Assembly: GCA_910583755.1 (NCBI GenBank)
Contig: CAJTZO010000022.1
Coordinates: 1 to 44,941 of the forward strand
Source of the DNA: an uncultured Clostridia bacterium
GTDB taxonomy: Bacteria; Bacillota; Clostridia; Lachnospirales; Anaerotignaceae
Length of the DNA: 44,941 bases
Direction: 5' to 3'
Position 1 is the stretch's first letter; every line of letters starts with the position of its first letter. Both the position numbers and the translations under genes were made by a program. The notes beneath the pieces are model-generated. The model did no database searches, was not told the origin of the DNA, and saw only the letters and a program-made list of their open reading frames with translations. Positions 25,965-34,954 of this stretch are shown piece by piece.

Positions 25965-26461
25965 CTATTATTACAGATTTGACAGCCAAAATAAGTAAGA
26001 AATGCGTGATGTTTCGGGCATTTTTGAAAAGTCAGCCCTTCTTCTGCCAGCCATTCCTGTAATATTTGAGGCTGAACATCATATTTATCCATTTGAGAGA
26101 GTAACACAATAAATTTATCAAGACAAGGAAAAAGTATTTCCTCATTTGGTCTGTAATCTAAACATTCCCATAGCAATCTGTTTTTTGCTCCTAATACTGT
26201 TTTTATCAAAAAATTTTTATCTTGGTCAAAGGTTTGTACATTCCATGGCATATCACAAATATCAAATCCCACCGTACCTATCCCTACTTTGCTCTGGTCT
26301 TTTTCTGCCAGCCATACAATCAGACGTTTTTGGTCAATCGTTTGTGCTATGTTAGAACCACTTAGCACAAGCACATTGATAAAAACATCTGTTAATCCAT
26401 TATTCATTTGGATACTTTCACCATTTAAAATTTTTGAATCAAGTGTAAGCATATTTGACAT
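25961..26461 (-). CDS. Hypothetical protein with C-terminal Cys/His cluster
   Basis: A 166-residue soluble protein that I do not recognise. Notable parts are KRLIVWLAEKDQSKVGIGTVGFDICDMPW near residues 44-72, LDYRPNEEILFPCLDKFIVLLSQ, and the closing CPKHHAFLTYFGCQICNN, whose Cys and His residues might bind a metal. The ATG follows AAGGA. It is divergent from another unknown gene (74 bp between starts), and the fhs promoter lies across its stop codon. No function is assigned. Confidence 0.65.
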   Translation of the reverse strand: MSNMLTLDSKILNGESIQMNNGLTDVFINVLVLSGSNIAQTIDQKRLIVWLAEKDQSKVGIGTVGFDICDMPWNVQTFDQDKNFLIKTVLGAKNRLLWECLDYRPNEEILFPCLDKFIVLLSQMDKYDVQPQILQEWLAEEGLTFQKCPKHHAFLTYFGCQICNNS

Positions 26462-26535
26462 AGGATATTTCCTTCCATCTGATTGTACAAAATATTTTAA
26501 TTATGATAGTATAAATATAAAAAAGGGGGAATCTT

Positions 26536-27102
26536 ATGTTACTAATACAAAGCATAGAACTTATCTGGGACAAAAAGGAAAGAGACTCAAAAGGTGCCAA
26601 TGCACGGAAACAATTTTCTATGGCTTATCCGCTCCCACAAATAGATGTTTATGATAATATCCTATTACATTATCAATCTTTTTATCAATACAACACTCAA
26701 TTTTTAAATACATTTCATTCAAGAAAAAAAGTTTTTTGCTATTGTTCTACGAAACAAATAAATTTACCAAATGTTACAATTTGTCAAAAGGAACAGGAAT
26801 ATGAAATTTGTTTTTCCTATCATCAGGGTATTCCCTATCGGAGAGGACACAATAAAGATTACCATAATATACAATCTCCATTTTATAGAAAAGATTGTCT
26901 AAATGAAGCTGCTTTTGTATTAAAACAAAACCAGTATGGGCGTATGATATGGAATGACCGTACAATAGACCTTGACACAGGAAATTGGTACTACAATCTT
27001 CACATTTACAATTTTTATGTTGCAGACAAAATACCTCAAAAAAATATCTTTGTTTCTTATACACCTGATTTTGAATATAAACAAATGGTAATGTTATATT
27101 GA
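26536..27102 (+). CDS. Hypothetical protein
   Basis: A 188-residue protein rich in Tyr, Asn, Gln and Lys, not recognised. It has no signal peptide and no membrane segment. Features are a Tyr-rich centre (YEICFSYHQGIPYRRGHNKDYHN) and NQYGRMIWNDRTIDLDTGNWYYN near residues 132-156. It starts at ATG behind AAAAGGGGGA, with a possible promoter TTGTAC-18-TAGTAT in the divergent gap. A real gene by its ribosome-binding site and ordinary codon use; role unknown. Confidence 0.7.
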   Translation: MLLIQSIELIWDKKERDSKGANARKQFSMAYPLPQIDVYDNILLHYQSFYQYNTQFLNTFHSRKKVFCYCSTKQINLPNVTICQKEQEYEICFSYHQGIPYRRGHNKDYHNIQSPFYRKDCLNEAAFVLKQNQYGRMIWNDRTIDLDTGNWYYNLHIYNFYVADKIPQKNIFVSYTPDFEYKQMVMLY

Positions 27103-27191
27103 TAACAGCACTCTTTTGATACCTTCTAGTTAATGAAATTTGTAGAAAAACTATTATTTTCTAAAATCAATCATTTTAAGAAAATGAAACA

Positions 27192-27386
27192 GTCTATCAA
27201 TAAAGTCTTTTTTTTGTGGGTTTCACCCACACCCACCAACTTTTTTAAAAAAAAGTTGGACAAAAAACTTTATTGGAAAAACTAGCGTTTTTCCTCATAA
27301 AATCAATCTTTTTAGCGAAACGTTAGTTTCGCATTAAGGTTTTGAGGAATTTAAGGGCTTACACCTCAAGGTTGTTTAACAAACTT
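27192..27386. repeat. Multi-hairpin intergenic repeat, copy B
   Basis: About 195 bp. Order: GTCTATCAATAAAG left end, GTGGG/CCCAC hairpin, CCAACTTTTTT/AAAAAAAAGTTGG, AACTAGCGTTT/AAACGTTAGTT (covarying with copy A), then CCTCAAGG and AACAAACTT right end. The CTTCTTTC hairpin of A and D is absent. It fills the gap between convergent 3' ends, 22 bp from the ftsK stop. Confidence 0.85.
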
Positions 27387-27407
27387 GAAAGTACTATTTT
27401 CATGTTT

Positions 27408-30284
27408 TTATTCTGTATTTTTTCTTTCTTCCCATTGTTGTTTTGTCAAAAGCACTTTTCTTGGCTTACTTCCTTCTTCCTGCCCTACAATTCCATTTTT
27501 TTCAAGAGACTCCATCAATCTAGCTGCTCTGTTATAACCAATGCGGAACTGTCTTTGTAACATAGAAGTAGACGCTTTTTGTTTTTGTATCACAAATTCT
27601 ACAGCACTATCAAAAAATTCATCTGTACTTTCTATTTCTGTTTTTTCAGTAGAAGTAATTTTATCAATCATTTCATTGTCATACCCTGTAACCCCATCTT
27701 TTTTGACAAAGCGTACAATACTTTCCACTTCTTTATCTGATAAAAAAGCACCTTGTATTCTTACTGGTTTACTGGTTCCTTGTGGATAAAACAGCATATC
27801 ACCCTTACCAAGTAATTTTTCTGCTCCTGTCATATCTAATATGGTGCGGGAATCTATGCCAGAAGATACAGCAAAGGCAAGGCGAGAAGGAATATTTGCC
27901 TTAATCACACCTGTAATGACATCAACAGAAGGTCTTTGTGTTGCAATAATTAAATGCATACCAGCAGCACGTGCCATCTGTGCTAGTCTACAAATAGAGT
28001 CTTCTACTTCCCCAGGTGCCGCCATCATCAAATCTGCCAACTCATCAATGATAATAACCATTTGAGGCATTAAATCATTTTCCCCTTTTTCCCGTTTCAT
28101 GGCATTATATCCCTTGATGTCACGCACACCATTTTCTGCAAAATCCTGATACCTTGCTAACATTTCCCGTACTGCCCAATTTAAAGCTGCTGCTGCTTTT
28201 TTTGGGTCTGTTACGACAGGGATTAATAAATGGGGAATACCATTATAAATACTTAATTCTACCACTTTAGGGTCTACCAAAAGTAATTTTACTTCTTCTG
28301 GTTTTGCCTTATAAAGAATACTTGTAATCAAAGTGTTGATACAAACACTTTTTCCAGAACCCGTTGCACCAGCAATTAAAAGGTGAGGCATTTTTGTAAT
28401 ATCTGTTACAACAGGTTGTCCTGTAATGTCTTCTCCTAAGGCAAAGGCTAATTTAGAATCAAATTTTTGAAATGTTTCGCTTTCCAAAACACTTCTTAAG
28501 GAAACAGATTGTGTTTGCTTATTAGGAACTTCAATCCCTACCGCTGCTTTTCCCGGAATTGGTGCCTCCATACGAATACCAGATGCTGCTAAATTTAATG
28601 CAATATCATCTGCTAAATTAACAATTTTACTTACTTTTACACCCTGACTAGGAGAAAGCTCATATCTTGTTACTGTAGGACCTTTATTGATTTGTACCAC
28701 TTTTGCATCTACCCCAAAACTTTTTAAGGTAGCTTCCAATTTTTTTGCATTGACAAGCATCTCGGATTTAGATTCATTACTTTGTATTGCTTCCTTTTTA
28801 CTCAATAAATCAAAAGGAGGAAACATATATTCTTGCTTTTTTATTTGCTCTATTTCTTTTATTTCTTCTTGTATTTTTTGTGGTTCTTCTATTTTTTTTT
28901 CACTTTGTTCTTCTTCATCTTGTTCTATTTGTTTCGTTTTTTTTTCCTCATCTTCTTCCGCTAAAAATAAAGTTAAGCCTTTTTTTTCTTCTGTTTCTTC
29001 CGCCCAATCCTCTATAATTTCCATAATATCTTTTGGTTCTTCCGGTTCTTCTTCTGTTTCTTCTTCAAAATGAATGCTATTTAAAAGTGCCAATACATCA
29101 GCAATATCCTCTGTATCGCTTTCCTGTTTCTTGGGAGGTTTTTCCTCCTCTTTTTCGGCTATATTGCTTTTTTCTTGTTCCTGTTTTTTCTTTTGTAATT
29201 TTTCCAGTTCTTGTTGTCTCAATAATTCTATTTGCTTTTGTCTTTCTAACGCTCTTTGTTTTTTTCTTTCTAGTTCTCTCAATTTTTCTTTTTCTAATTT
29301 TTGTCTTCTTTGTTCTTCTTTTTCTAATCTTTGTGCTTCCAACTCTGCTTCAGAAGGAAGTTGTTCCAACTGTTCTGTAACCGGTTGCTCTATTTCCTCC
29401 CTGCCATAATCAAAAATAACTGGTACTTTAGGAATTTGTCCAGTTGGTGTTTGTTCCATTGGTTTTGGTTTAAATATGGTTTCCTGCACAACTGGTATTT
29501 CTTGTTTATTTTGGTTATAACCTTCATTTGCAGAAAGCAAAATATTAAAATCACTTTTCGGTTGTTTTTTCTTTTTCATGTTTGGCTTTGGTTTTGTGGC
29601 TCGCCTTCTTGGCATTTCTTGGATACGTGCTTGTTTTTTGGGTACTTCTTGGATACGTGGTTGCTTTTTTGGCACTTCTTGGATATGTACTTCTTTTTTG
29701 ATTCTTTTTTCACGATATTGTTTACTTTTACTTTTTACATTATTTACTTCTTTAAAAAGAGACTTTCCAGTTGTCATGATTACAGAAACCAGCAAAATAG
29801 CAGTCCAAAGAATACCCGCACCAATTTTACCAAATGCTTTCATAATGCTGCCGCCTAACACCCCACCAAATAATCCGCCATTATTAAATGCTCCCTCTTG
29901 ATAATAAGAATGTAATTTTTCCGCAAAACTATCCATAATAGACGTTTCAATAGGATTAATAATATGGGCTAAGGCACTAATAGTAATTAATAAAAGTACT
30001 ATGCCTATCATGCGTACTTCTCTATTTTTTTTCCGTTCACTTCCCAACATCCAAGAACAATAGGCAATGGCTGACAAGGGAAATAAAATACTACTAATCC
30101 CTAACAACCCTTTTAAGGTATCCCCTAACACGCCCCCTAAAATTCCCATTTTTCTTGTTAGTAGACTAATTAATACAACAATGCAAATTCCTACAATAAT
30201 AATTAGTATTACTTCATCTACCATACTGTCTCCAAAACGCTGTTCTGTTTGATTTTTTGTTTTATATTTTCCATTCTTTGGCAT
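27408..30284 (-). CDS. ftsK: FtsK/SpoIIIE DNA translocase
   Basis: 958 residues, a membrane-anchored dsDNA motor for chromosome segregation at division or sporulation septa. Four hydrophobic segments lie within about residues 20-170, then a long Glu/Lys/Gln-rich linker (about 175-475) with short tandem repeats. The motor has VTRYELSPSQGVKVSKI, Walker A GATGSGKSVC (about 637), Walker B MVIIIDELADLMM (about 745) and IATQRPSVDVITGVIKANIPSR; a gamma winged-helix domain ends the protein (STSMLQRQFRIGYNRAARLME). The ATG at 30284 follows AGAGGTG; upstream ATGs lack a site. FtsK versus SpoIIIE cannot be separated by sequence alone. Confidence 0.95.
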   Translation of the reverse strand: MPKNGKYKTKNQTEQRFGDSMVDEVILIIIVGICIVVLISLLTRKMGILGGVLGDTLKGLLGISSILFPLSAIAYCSWMLGSERKKNREVRMIGIVLLLITISALAHIINPIETSIMDSFAEKLHSYYQEGAFNNGGLFGGVLGGSIMKAFGKIGAGILWTAILLVSVIMTTGKSLFKEVNNVKSKSKQYREKRIKKEVHIQEVPKKQPRIQEVPKKQARIQEMPRRRATKPKPNMKKKKQPKSDFNILLSANEGYNQNKQEIPVVQETIFKPKPMEQTPTGQIPKVPVIFDYGREEIEQPVTEQLEQLPSEAELEAQRLEKEEQRRQKLEKEKLRELERKKQRALERQKQIELLRQQELEKLQKKKQEQEKSNIAEKEEEKPPKKQESDTEDIADVLALLNSIHFEEETEEEPEEPKDIMEIIEDWAEETEEKKGLTLFLAEEDEEKKTKQIEQDEEEQSEKKIEEPQKIQEEIKEIEQIKKQEYMFPPFDLLSKKEAIQSNESKSEMLVNAKKLEATLKSFGVDAKVVQINKGPTVTRYELSPSQGVKVSKIVNLADDIALNLAASGIRMEAPIPGKAAVGIEVPNKQTQSVSLRSVLESETFQKFDSKLAFALGEDITGQPVVTDITKMPHLLIAGATGSGKSVCINTLITSILYKAKPEEVKLLLVDPKVVELSIYNGIPHLLIPVVTDPKKAAAALNWAVREMLARYQDFAENGVRDIKGYNAMKREKGENDLMPQMVIIIDELADLMMAAPGEVEDSICRLAQMARAAGMHLIIATQRPSVDVITGVIKANIPSRLAFAVSSGIDSRTILDMTGAEKLLGKGDMLFYPQGTSKPVRIQGAFLSDKEVESIVRFVKKDGVTGYDNEMIDKITSTEKTEIESTDEFFDSAVEFVIQKQKASTSMLQRQFRIGYNRAARLMESLEKNGIVGQEEGSKPRKVLLTKQQWEERKNTE
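29605..29695 (-). repeat. 30-bp tandem repeat inside the ftsK linker
   Basis: Three in-frame copies of a 30-bp unit encode IQEVPKKQPR, IQEVPKKQAR and IQEMPRRRAT at about residues 198-228. DNA identity between copies is high, so copy number may vary between strains. Confidence 0.8.
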
Positions 30285-30431
30285 ATATTTTCCACACCTC
30301 TTTGGCATAATCATGTATCTTTCATAAAAAAAAGGGAATTTTTACAATTCTCCAATTTGATATTATACCATAAATATTATTAATTTGTACAATTCTTTTT
30401 ATAAATATAATCAATTATAAAAAAAGTTTCC

Positions 30432-30540
30432 GCTTGCCAAAAAACCTTGAGGGCTAGCCCTCAAACTCCTCAAAGAACTTTAATACGAAACTAGCGTTTC
30501 GCTAAGGGTGAAACCTACAAAAAAAGACTTTATTGACAGA
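30432..30540. repeat. Intergenic repeat, short inverted copy C
   Basis: About 109 bp in the opposite orientation to A, B and D. On the minus strand it starts TCTGTCAATAAAGTC, has GTAGGTTTCACCC, then TAGCG-AAA-CGCTA-GTTTCG, and ends TTGAGGG/CCCTCAA-GG-TTTTTTGGCAAGC. The CCAACTTTTTT module and the first arm of the CTAGCG hairpin are missing, a clean internal deletion relative to D. It lies between ftsK and the purK 3' end. Confidence 0.85.
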
Positions 30541-30542
30541 CT

Positions 30543-30576
30543 GAGGGAACCTTTTTATTTCTAAAAAGGTTCCCTC
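30543..30576. terminator. Terminator-like hairpin after purK
   Basis: A perfect 14-bp stem GAGGGAACCTTTTT/AAAAAGGTTCCCTC with a 6-base loop, 8 bases beyond the purK stop codon. The T-run sits within the stem rather than after it on the minus strand. Confidence 0.65.
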
Positions 30577-30584
30577 TTTTGGAT

Positions 30585-31742
30585 TCATCCTTTTCCATAA
30601 ATTTGAACAGCATTCTTCGCTTTTTGTGCCTTTTGAGCAGCTTCTTCTACACTATCTGCGATAACCGTAATATGTCCCATTTTTCTTTTGGGTTTGGATT
30701 CTTCTTTTCCATATATATGCAAAAAAGTTCCCGGAATACATAAGGCTTTTTCTGCACCAAAAACATAGCTTTTCCCTGTACTTCCTTCTTCTCCTAACAA
30801 ATTGCGCATAACAACTGGTTTTAATAATGCAGGAGAACCCAAAGGCAACCCCGTAATTGCTCTAATATGTTGTTCAAATTGGCTCGTAATACATGCTTCA
30901 ATGGTATAATGTCCTGAATTATGAGGTCTTGGTGCTACTTCATTGACAGACACATTTCCTTGTTTATCTACAAACATTTCTACACAAAACATGCCAACCC
31001 CTTCAAACACTTCCATTACTTTTTTTGCTAAATCCATTGCATTTTGTGTTGTTTGCTTTGATATGTTTGCTGGAACTCTTGTTTCATCTAAGATGCTATC
31101 CTTATGAAGATTTTCTGCCACTGGATATACCTGTATTTCACCATTTATTCCTCGACAAGCAAGTACAGAAATTTCCATAATAAATGGGAAAAATTTTTCT
31201 GCCATCAATTCTAAGGTTCCGTTTCCTAATGCTTCATATGCTTGTGGTATTGTTTCTTTTTTTTCTACTACAAAATTTCCTTTTCCATCATATCCACCTG
31301 TACATGCTTTTAGCATAAAGGGAAAACCATATTTTTCTCCTGCGTTTATCATATCTTCTTTTGATAGAATTTTACAAAAGGAAGGAATCGGTAAACCATG
31401 CTCTAAAAGCAATTTTTTTTGTGTGTATTTATTTTGTATTACTTTTAAACTTTTTGCAGTAGGATATATCTTTTTTCCTTCTTGTTCAAGTGTCTGTAAA
31501 ATCTCCGCATCAATATGTTCAAACTCATAAGTTACAACATCTGTTTTTTCCGCTAAAAAACGAATTGCTTTTTTATCATCAAATTTTGCTACAACATGCT
31601 CATCTACTAAAGTATGTGCAGGGCAATTTTCTGTAGGGTCTAGTACCATAACATAAAACCCCATTTTTTTTGCTTCTTGTATCATCATTTTTCCTAACTG
31701 TCCGCCACCTATAATTCCTATTTTTTTTTGTATATTTTCCAT
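30585..31742 (-). CDS. purK: PurK, N5-carboxyaminoimidazole ribonucleotide synthase
   Basis: A 385-residue ATP-grasp enzyme that carboxylates AIR with bicarbonate and ATP in purine synthesis. Family features: IGIIGGGQLGKMMIQEAKKMG, VLDPTENCPA, DVVTYEFEHIDAE, the ATP-grasp KACTGGYDGKGNFVV and NEVAPRPHNSGHYTIEACITSQFEQHIRAI. It starts at ATG behind GGAGGAA. purE and other purine genes are not in the window; its intergenic flanks hold repeats on both sides, so it is a single-gene unit. Confidence 0.97.
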   Translation of the reverse strand: MENIQKKIGIIGGGQLGKMMIQEAKKMGFYVMVLDPTENCPAHTLVDEHVVAKFDDKKAIRFLAEKTDVVTYEFEHIDAEILQTLEQEGKKIYPTAKSLKVIQNKYTQKKLLLEHGLPIPSFCKILSKEDMINAGEKYGFPFMLKACTGGYDGKGNFVVEKKETIPQAYEALGNGTLELMAEKFFPFIMEISVLACRGINGEIQVYPVAENLHKDSILDETRVPANISKQTTQNAMDLAKKVMEVFEGVGMFCVEMFVDKQGNVSVNEVAPRPHNSGHYTIEACITSQFEQHIRAITGLPLGSPALLKPVVMRNLLGEEGSTGKSYVFGAEKALCIPGTFLHIYGKEESKPKRKMGHITVIADSVEEAAQKAQKAKNAVQIYGKG

Positions 31743-31810
31743 AATTTCCTCCAGAATAGAGTTTTTTTGCTTTTTATTTTATCATACTTTTTTGGAAAAA
31801 ACAAAATTTT

Positions 31811-31833
31811 AATAGGAATATTTTATTCCTATC
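31811..31833. repeat. Left 23-bp direct repeat flanking repeat copy D
   Basis: Matches 32108-32130 at 22 of 23 positions. The unit contains the palindrome ATAGGAAT/ATTCCTAT. It ends 3 bp before copy D begins. Confidence 0.85.
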
Positions 31834-31836
31834 CAA

Positions 31837-32106
31837 TCTGTCAATAAAGTCTTTTTTTGTGGGTTTCATCCACACCCACCAACTTTTTTAAAAAAAAGTT
31901 GGACAAAAAACTTTCATGGAAAAACTAGCGTTTTTCCTTATAAAATCAATCCTTTTTAAGGAAACGAAGTTTCCACTAAAAGTTCTTTGCTTCTTTCTTT
32001 CAAGAAAGAAGTGAGAGTTTGAGAGGCGTTGCATGTCCAGCGGACATGCGTTCAGCGCCGACCGGAACGAAGTGTAGATAACACTCTCAAGGTTTTTTGA
32101 CAAGCT
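31837..32106. repeat. Multi-hairpin intergenic repeat, long copy D
   Basis: About 270 bp and the longest copy. It has all modules of copy A and B: GTGGG/CCAC, CCAACTTTTTT/AAAAAAAAGTTGG, AACTAGCG.., CTTCTTTC/GAAAGAAG. Its last arm TTGAGAG/CTCTCAA encloses a GC-rich insert (32025-32085) with GCATGTCC/GGACATGC and CGTTC/GAACG hairpins. It is flanked by 23-bp direct repeats. Confidence 0.85.
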
Positions 32107-32107
32107 G

Positions 32108-32130
32108 AATAGGAATATTTTACTCCTATC
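32108..32130. repeat. Right 23-bp direct repeat flanking repeat copy D
   Basis: Second copy of the unit at 31811-31833, one mismatch. It overlaps the last five bases of the S-layer-homology gene, including its stop codon, and could also serve as that gene's terminator hairpin. Confidence 0.85.
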
Positions 32131-34954
32131 TTTCTTTGTCATCTTCCACCTTTATGGTAACATCTATTCCTGCAGTTATCCATATAGAATCATCTATCAC
32201 ACTCGTTATTGTAAATGTTCCAGAAAAAGCACCCTCTAAAGGACCAAATAAAAAAAGTTGTCTGGGTTCAAAAGTAACTATCCAATCTTTTCCTATTTTC
32301 TCCTGTGCACATTCTGATATTATTTGTGTACAATACTCCTCGTCCTTTATTTTAGAAGCATCTACCAAAACAGAAAATTTTGCTAACTCTCCTAATTTTT
32401 CTTTTGCCATTTCTTCCGTAGGATAAGGTGGAGTTGCTTCAAAGGTAAGTACAACATGCAATTTATCTATATCTATTCTTTCGATAGCCTTATCTATTAT
32501 TTTTTCCTCTGGAAGATTTTCCAAAACAGTTGATTCAAAAAAGTAGTTCCCATCTGCTGCCTTTAGTATAATATCCACACTATAAACCGTTTCACCTTCA
32601 AAATAATCCACTTCTACTTCTCCATTTTTCCAACAAAATTGCTCTATTTCACATTTTGTTTGTTCCTCTAAAGAAATCTCAAAAACTTCTTTTCCAATGG
32701 AAGGTACTTCAAAGTCAGAAAAGAAAACACTTTCTATTGGCATCGGATAAACAACTGTTGTTTCAACCACAGAAGAAGAAACTTCATTTTCTATTGCAAT
32801 CACTTTTATGGTAACAGAATGGGTATCTTCTGGATGAAATAATATGACTTCTTCTATATATTCTGTACTTTCTATGCTTGGCTCACTTCCATCAAGTGTA
32901 TAGTAATATCTTGTATTTTCTTTTTTATCTATCGTAAATATAACATTTTCATCATACTCTGGTTTTGTATTGCTCACAGATAAAATAGGTGGTTGTACTA
33001 TCATTTGAGAAGTTCTTTTTTGTTGGAAATTCTGTAAAGCTAACTGTAATTTATCACATTGTTGCTGAACATCTTTTTGTGTAATATCTTGTTTTAATAA
33101 GAACTCCTCTGATAAAATAACTTCTGTTTCAAATAAATGAAATTCTGTTTGATTAATATAATATTTCCCTAAAGCAATATCTTTCCCTGTATCGCTGATA
33201 ATAGTATCTTGCAACATCATTTTACAATCTTGAATCAACTTAGAAAGTGGTTCCCTATTCACCTCATTTTCTACTTTTTCAGTATCTTCTCCCCCTTGTA
33301 TATGTTCCACTTCAAGCAAACCAGCCATTGTAGAAACATTGTCACCTAAAATTGTTATTTCTTTTTTATCTTCCTTTGCTGTTAAAATCATGTTGTTTTC
33401 AGGAATTGTTTGAATATGATACAAATAAAAATCCTCAATTTTATCCATTACTTTTGTAATATTATTTTGATATTGTAAAAATAATGAAATACCCGAAAGG
33501 GAAAAATGTTCTCCTTCTTTGTAATGTAATTGAGATGGCTCAAAAAGAACTGTAATGCTTTGTAATATAGCAGGTTCTACAGCTACATTTTCTGCTGTAA
33601 TAGTTTCTGTATTCAGTGCAATCAGGCTATCTATAACTCCATGATTTATAACAGTTGTGCCAAGATGTTGTGAAAAAGAATATAGTTCTTTTAAAATTCC
33701 CTTATTTACAATATGAGCTTGCGCTTGTTCCGAAAGATGGATGTTTTCTACTGTTATTGATTTTGGAATTTCAATATTACAATTTACATTTCCTTCTAAA
33801 CAAATGGAAATATTTTTTTCTTTTTCAACATGCTCCAAACACTTTAAATGGACAACATTTGTATTTCCAGATATCGTTATTTTTTCTTTTACTGTTAAAG
33901 TTTCTATGACATTATTTTCTGATTTTATCATAATCGGTGCAGAAACAACCATATCCTTTATTTTCGTACTACCTTTTAGAAATAAAATAGGCATCTCACT
34001 TGTTTGCTCTGTAAAAATTGTTTCTGAATTGTCAAAAATAATTTCTGTTTTTCCGTTTAATGTCATATCTAACAATTCCAGATTATCACAATTTATTACT
34101 ATTTTTACATTATCTTCTAATGTTTTTCCATAAAAATCAGCAACATTATCTTTTGTTATAAGAATTTCTTGCTTTTCCTCTGATTTTTTTTCTTCTTCTT
34201 TTCTTTTATGGGTTTTGTAAGAACTTGTACTGTTATCTCTTTCCCAAACGGTATTTTTTGAATGGTTTTGAAGATTCGTATTTTGAGAATTTTGGTTTTG
34301 ATTGGTATTTTGACTTGCTTCATTCGTATTTTGATTTGTACTTAGGAGGGATTCATTTGTATTTTGATTTATTTCTATTCGGCTGAGCATAGAAACTGCT
34401 TCTGCTCTTGTCATGCTTTTGTTTGGAGCAAAACTACCATCTTCATAGCCGGATAAATAACCGGTATGTAACATTGTATAAATAGCAGCCTTTGCCCAGT
34501 CTGGAATTTCTGCATCATCTGTTATAGGAACAGAAGCTACTGTATCAGGAAGCTGTAAAACATTTTTTATTATCAATGCCGCCTGTGCTCTTGTAATGAT
34601 TTCATTCGGGTGAAAAGTATTGTCTTCAAATCCTGCAATGATATGATTTCCCGCAGCTTTTATTACATCTTGATAAAACCAATCATTTTCCATAACATCA
34701 TTAAAATGCACAGGAGCACTATTTTCTAGTGTAATGATAGAACTTAGCAAATGAATAAATTCTGCTCTTGTAATGGAAGCATTAGGTCGAAATGTGTCAT
34801 CTTCATATCCACTAATTTTCCCCCTGTCTTGCCACTCCATAATTGTTTTTTCTGCCCAATGCCCTGTAATATCCGTTGCACCAAAGACAACTGTACTTTT
34901 AACACTGGTTAATAATAACAACATTCCATATAATTTTGCTGTTTTTATTTTCAA
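32126..34954 (-). CDS. Secreted S-layer-homology (SLH) surface protein
   Basis: 942 residues. A signal peptide (to about residue 25) is followed by three SLH domains (about 27-70, 85-130, 145-190; GYEDDTFRPNASITRAEF, GFEDNTFHPNEIITRAQA, GYEDGSFAPNKSMTRAEA), which anchor proteins to pyruvylated wall polymer. Next comes an Asn/Gln/Thr repeat linker (NQNTNE units, about 196-235), a stretch of short beta strands resembling a beta-helix (about 255-450), a Big-type domain (FEPSQLHYKEGEHFSLSGI) and a chitobiase/FN3-associated domain (YYTLDGSEPS). No catalytic motif is seen. It uses a TTG start after AAGGGGGA. Likely adhesive or structural. Confidence 0.88.
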   Translation of the reverse strand: MKIKTAKLYGMLLLLTSVKSTVVFGATDITGHWAEKTIMEWQDRGKISGYEDDTFRPNASITRAEFIHLLSSIITLENSAPVHFNDVMENDWFYQDVIKAAGNHIIAGFEDNTFHPNEIITRAQAALIIKNVLQLPDTVASVPITDDAEIPDWAKAAIYTMLHTGYLSGYEDGSFAPNKSMTRAEAVSMLSRIEINQNTNESLLSTNQNTNEASQNTNQNQNSQNTNLQNHSKNTVWERDNSTSSYKTHKRKEEEKKSEEKQEILITKDNVADFYGKTLEDNVKIVINCDNLELLDMTLNGKTEIIFDNSETIFTEQTSEMPILFLKGSTKIKDMVVSAPIMIKSENNVIETLTVKEKITISGNTNVVHLKCLEHVEKEKNISICLEGNVNCNIEIPKSITVENIHLSEQAQAHIVNKGILKELYSFSQHLGTTVINHGVIDSLIALNTETITAENVAVEPAILQSITVLFEPSQLHYKEGEHFSLSGISLFLQYQNNITKVMDKIEDFYLYHIQTIPENNMILTAKEDKKEITILGDNVSTMAGLLEVEHIQGGEDTEKVENEVNREPLSKLIQDCKMMLQDTIISDTGKDIALGKYYINQTEFHLFETEVILSEEFLLKQDITQKDVQQQCDKLQLALQNFQQKRTSQMIVQPPILSVSNTKPEYDENVIFTIDKKENTRYYYTLDGSEPSIESTEYIEEVILFHPEDTHSVTIKVIAIENEVSSSVVETTVVYPMPIESVFFSDFEVPSIGKEVFEISLEEQTKCEIEQFCWKNGEVEVDYFEGETVYSVDIILKAADGNYFFESTVLENLPEEKIIDKAIERIDIDKLHVVLTFEATPPYPTEEMAKEKLGELAKFSVLVDASKIKDEEYCTQIISECAQEKIGKDWIVTFEPRQLFLFGPLEGAFSGTFTITSVIDDSIWITAGIDVTIKVEDDKER

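Noticed and set aside
28687..29901. Several plus-strand hydrophobic frames antisense to ftsK
   Set aside because: They mirror the Glu/Lys-rich linker; Phe/Ser-rich membrane-like products are an artefact.
31888..32142. An 84-codon minus-strand frame inside repeat copy D
   Set aside because: It consists of hairpin DNA, is not conserved in other copies, and has no ribosome-binding site.
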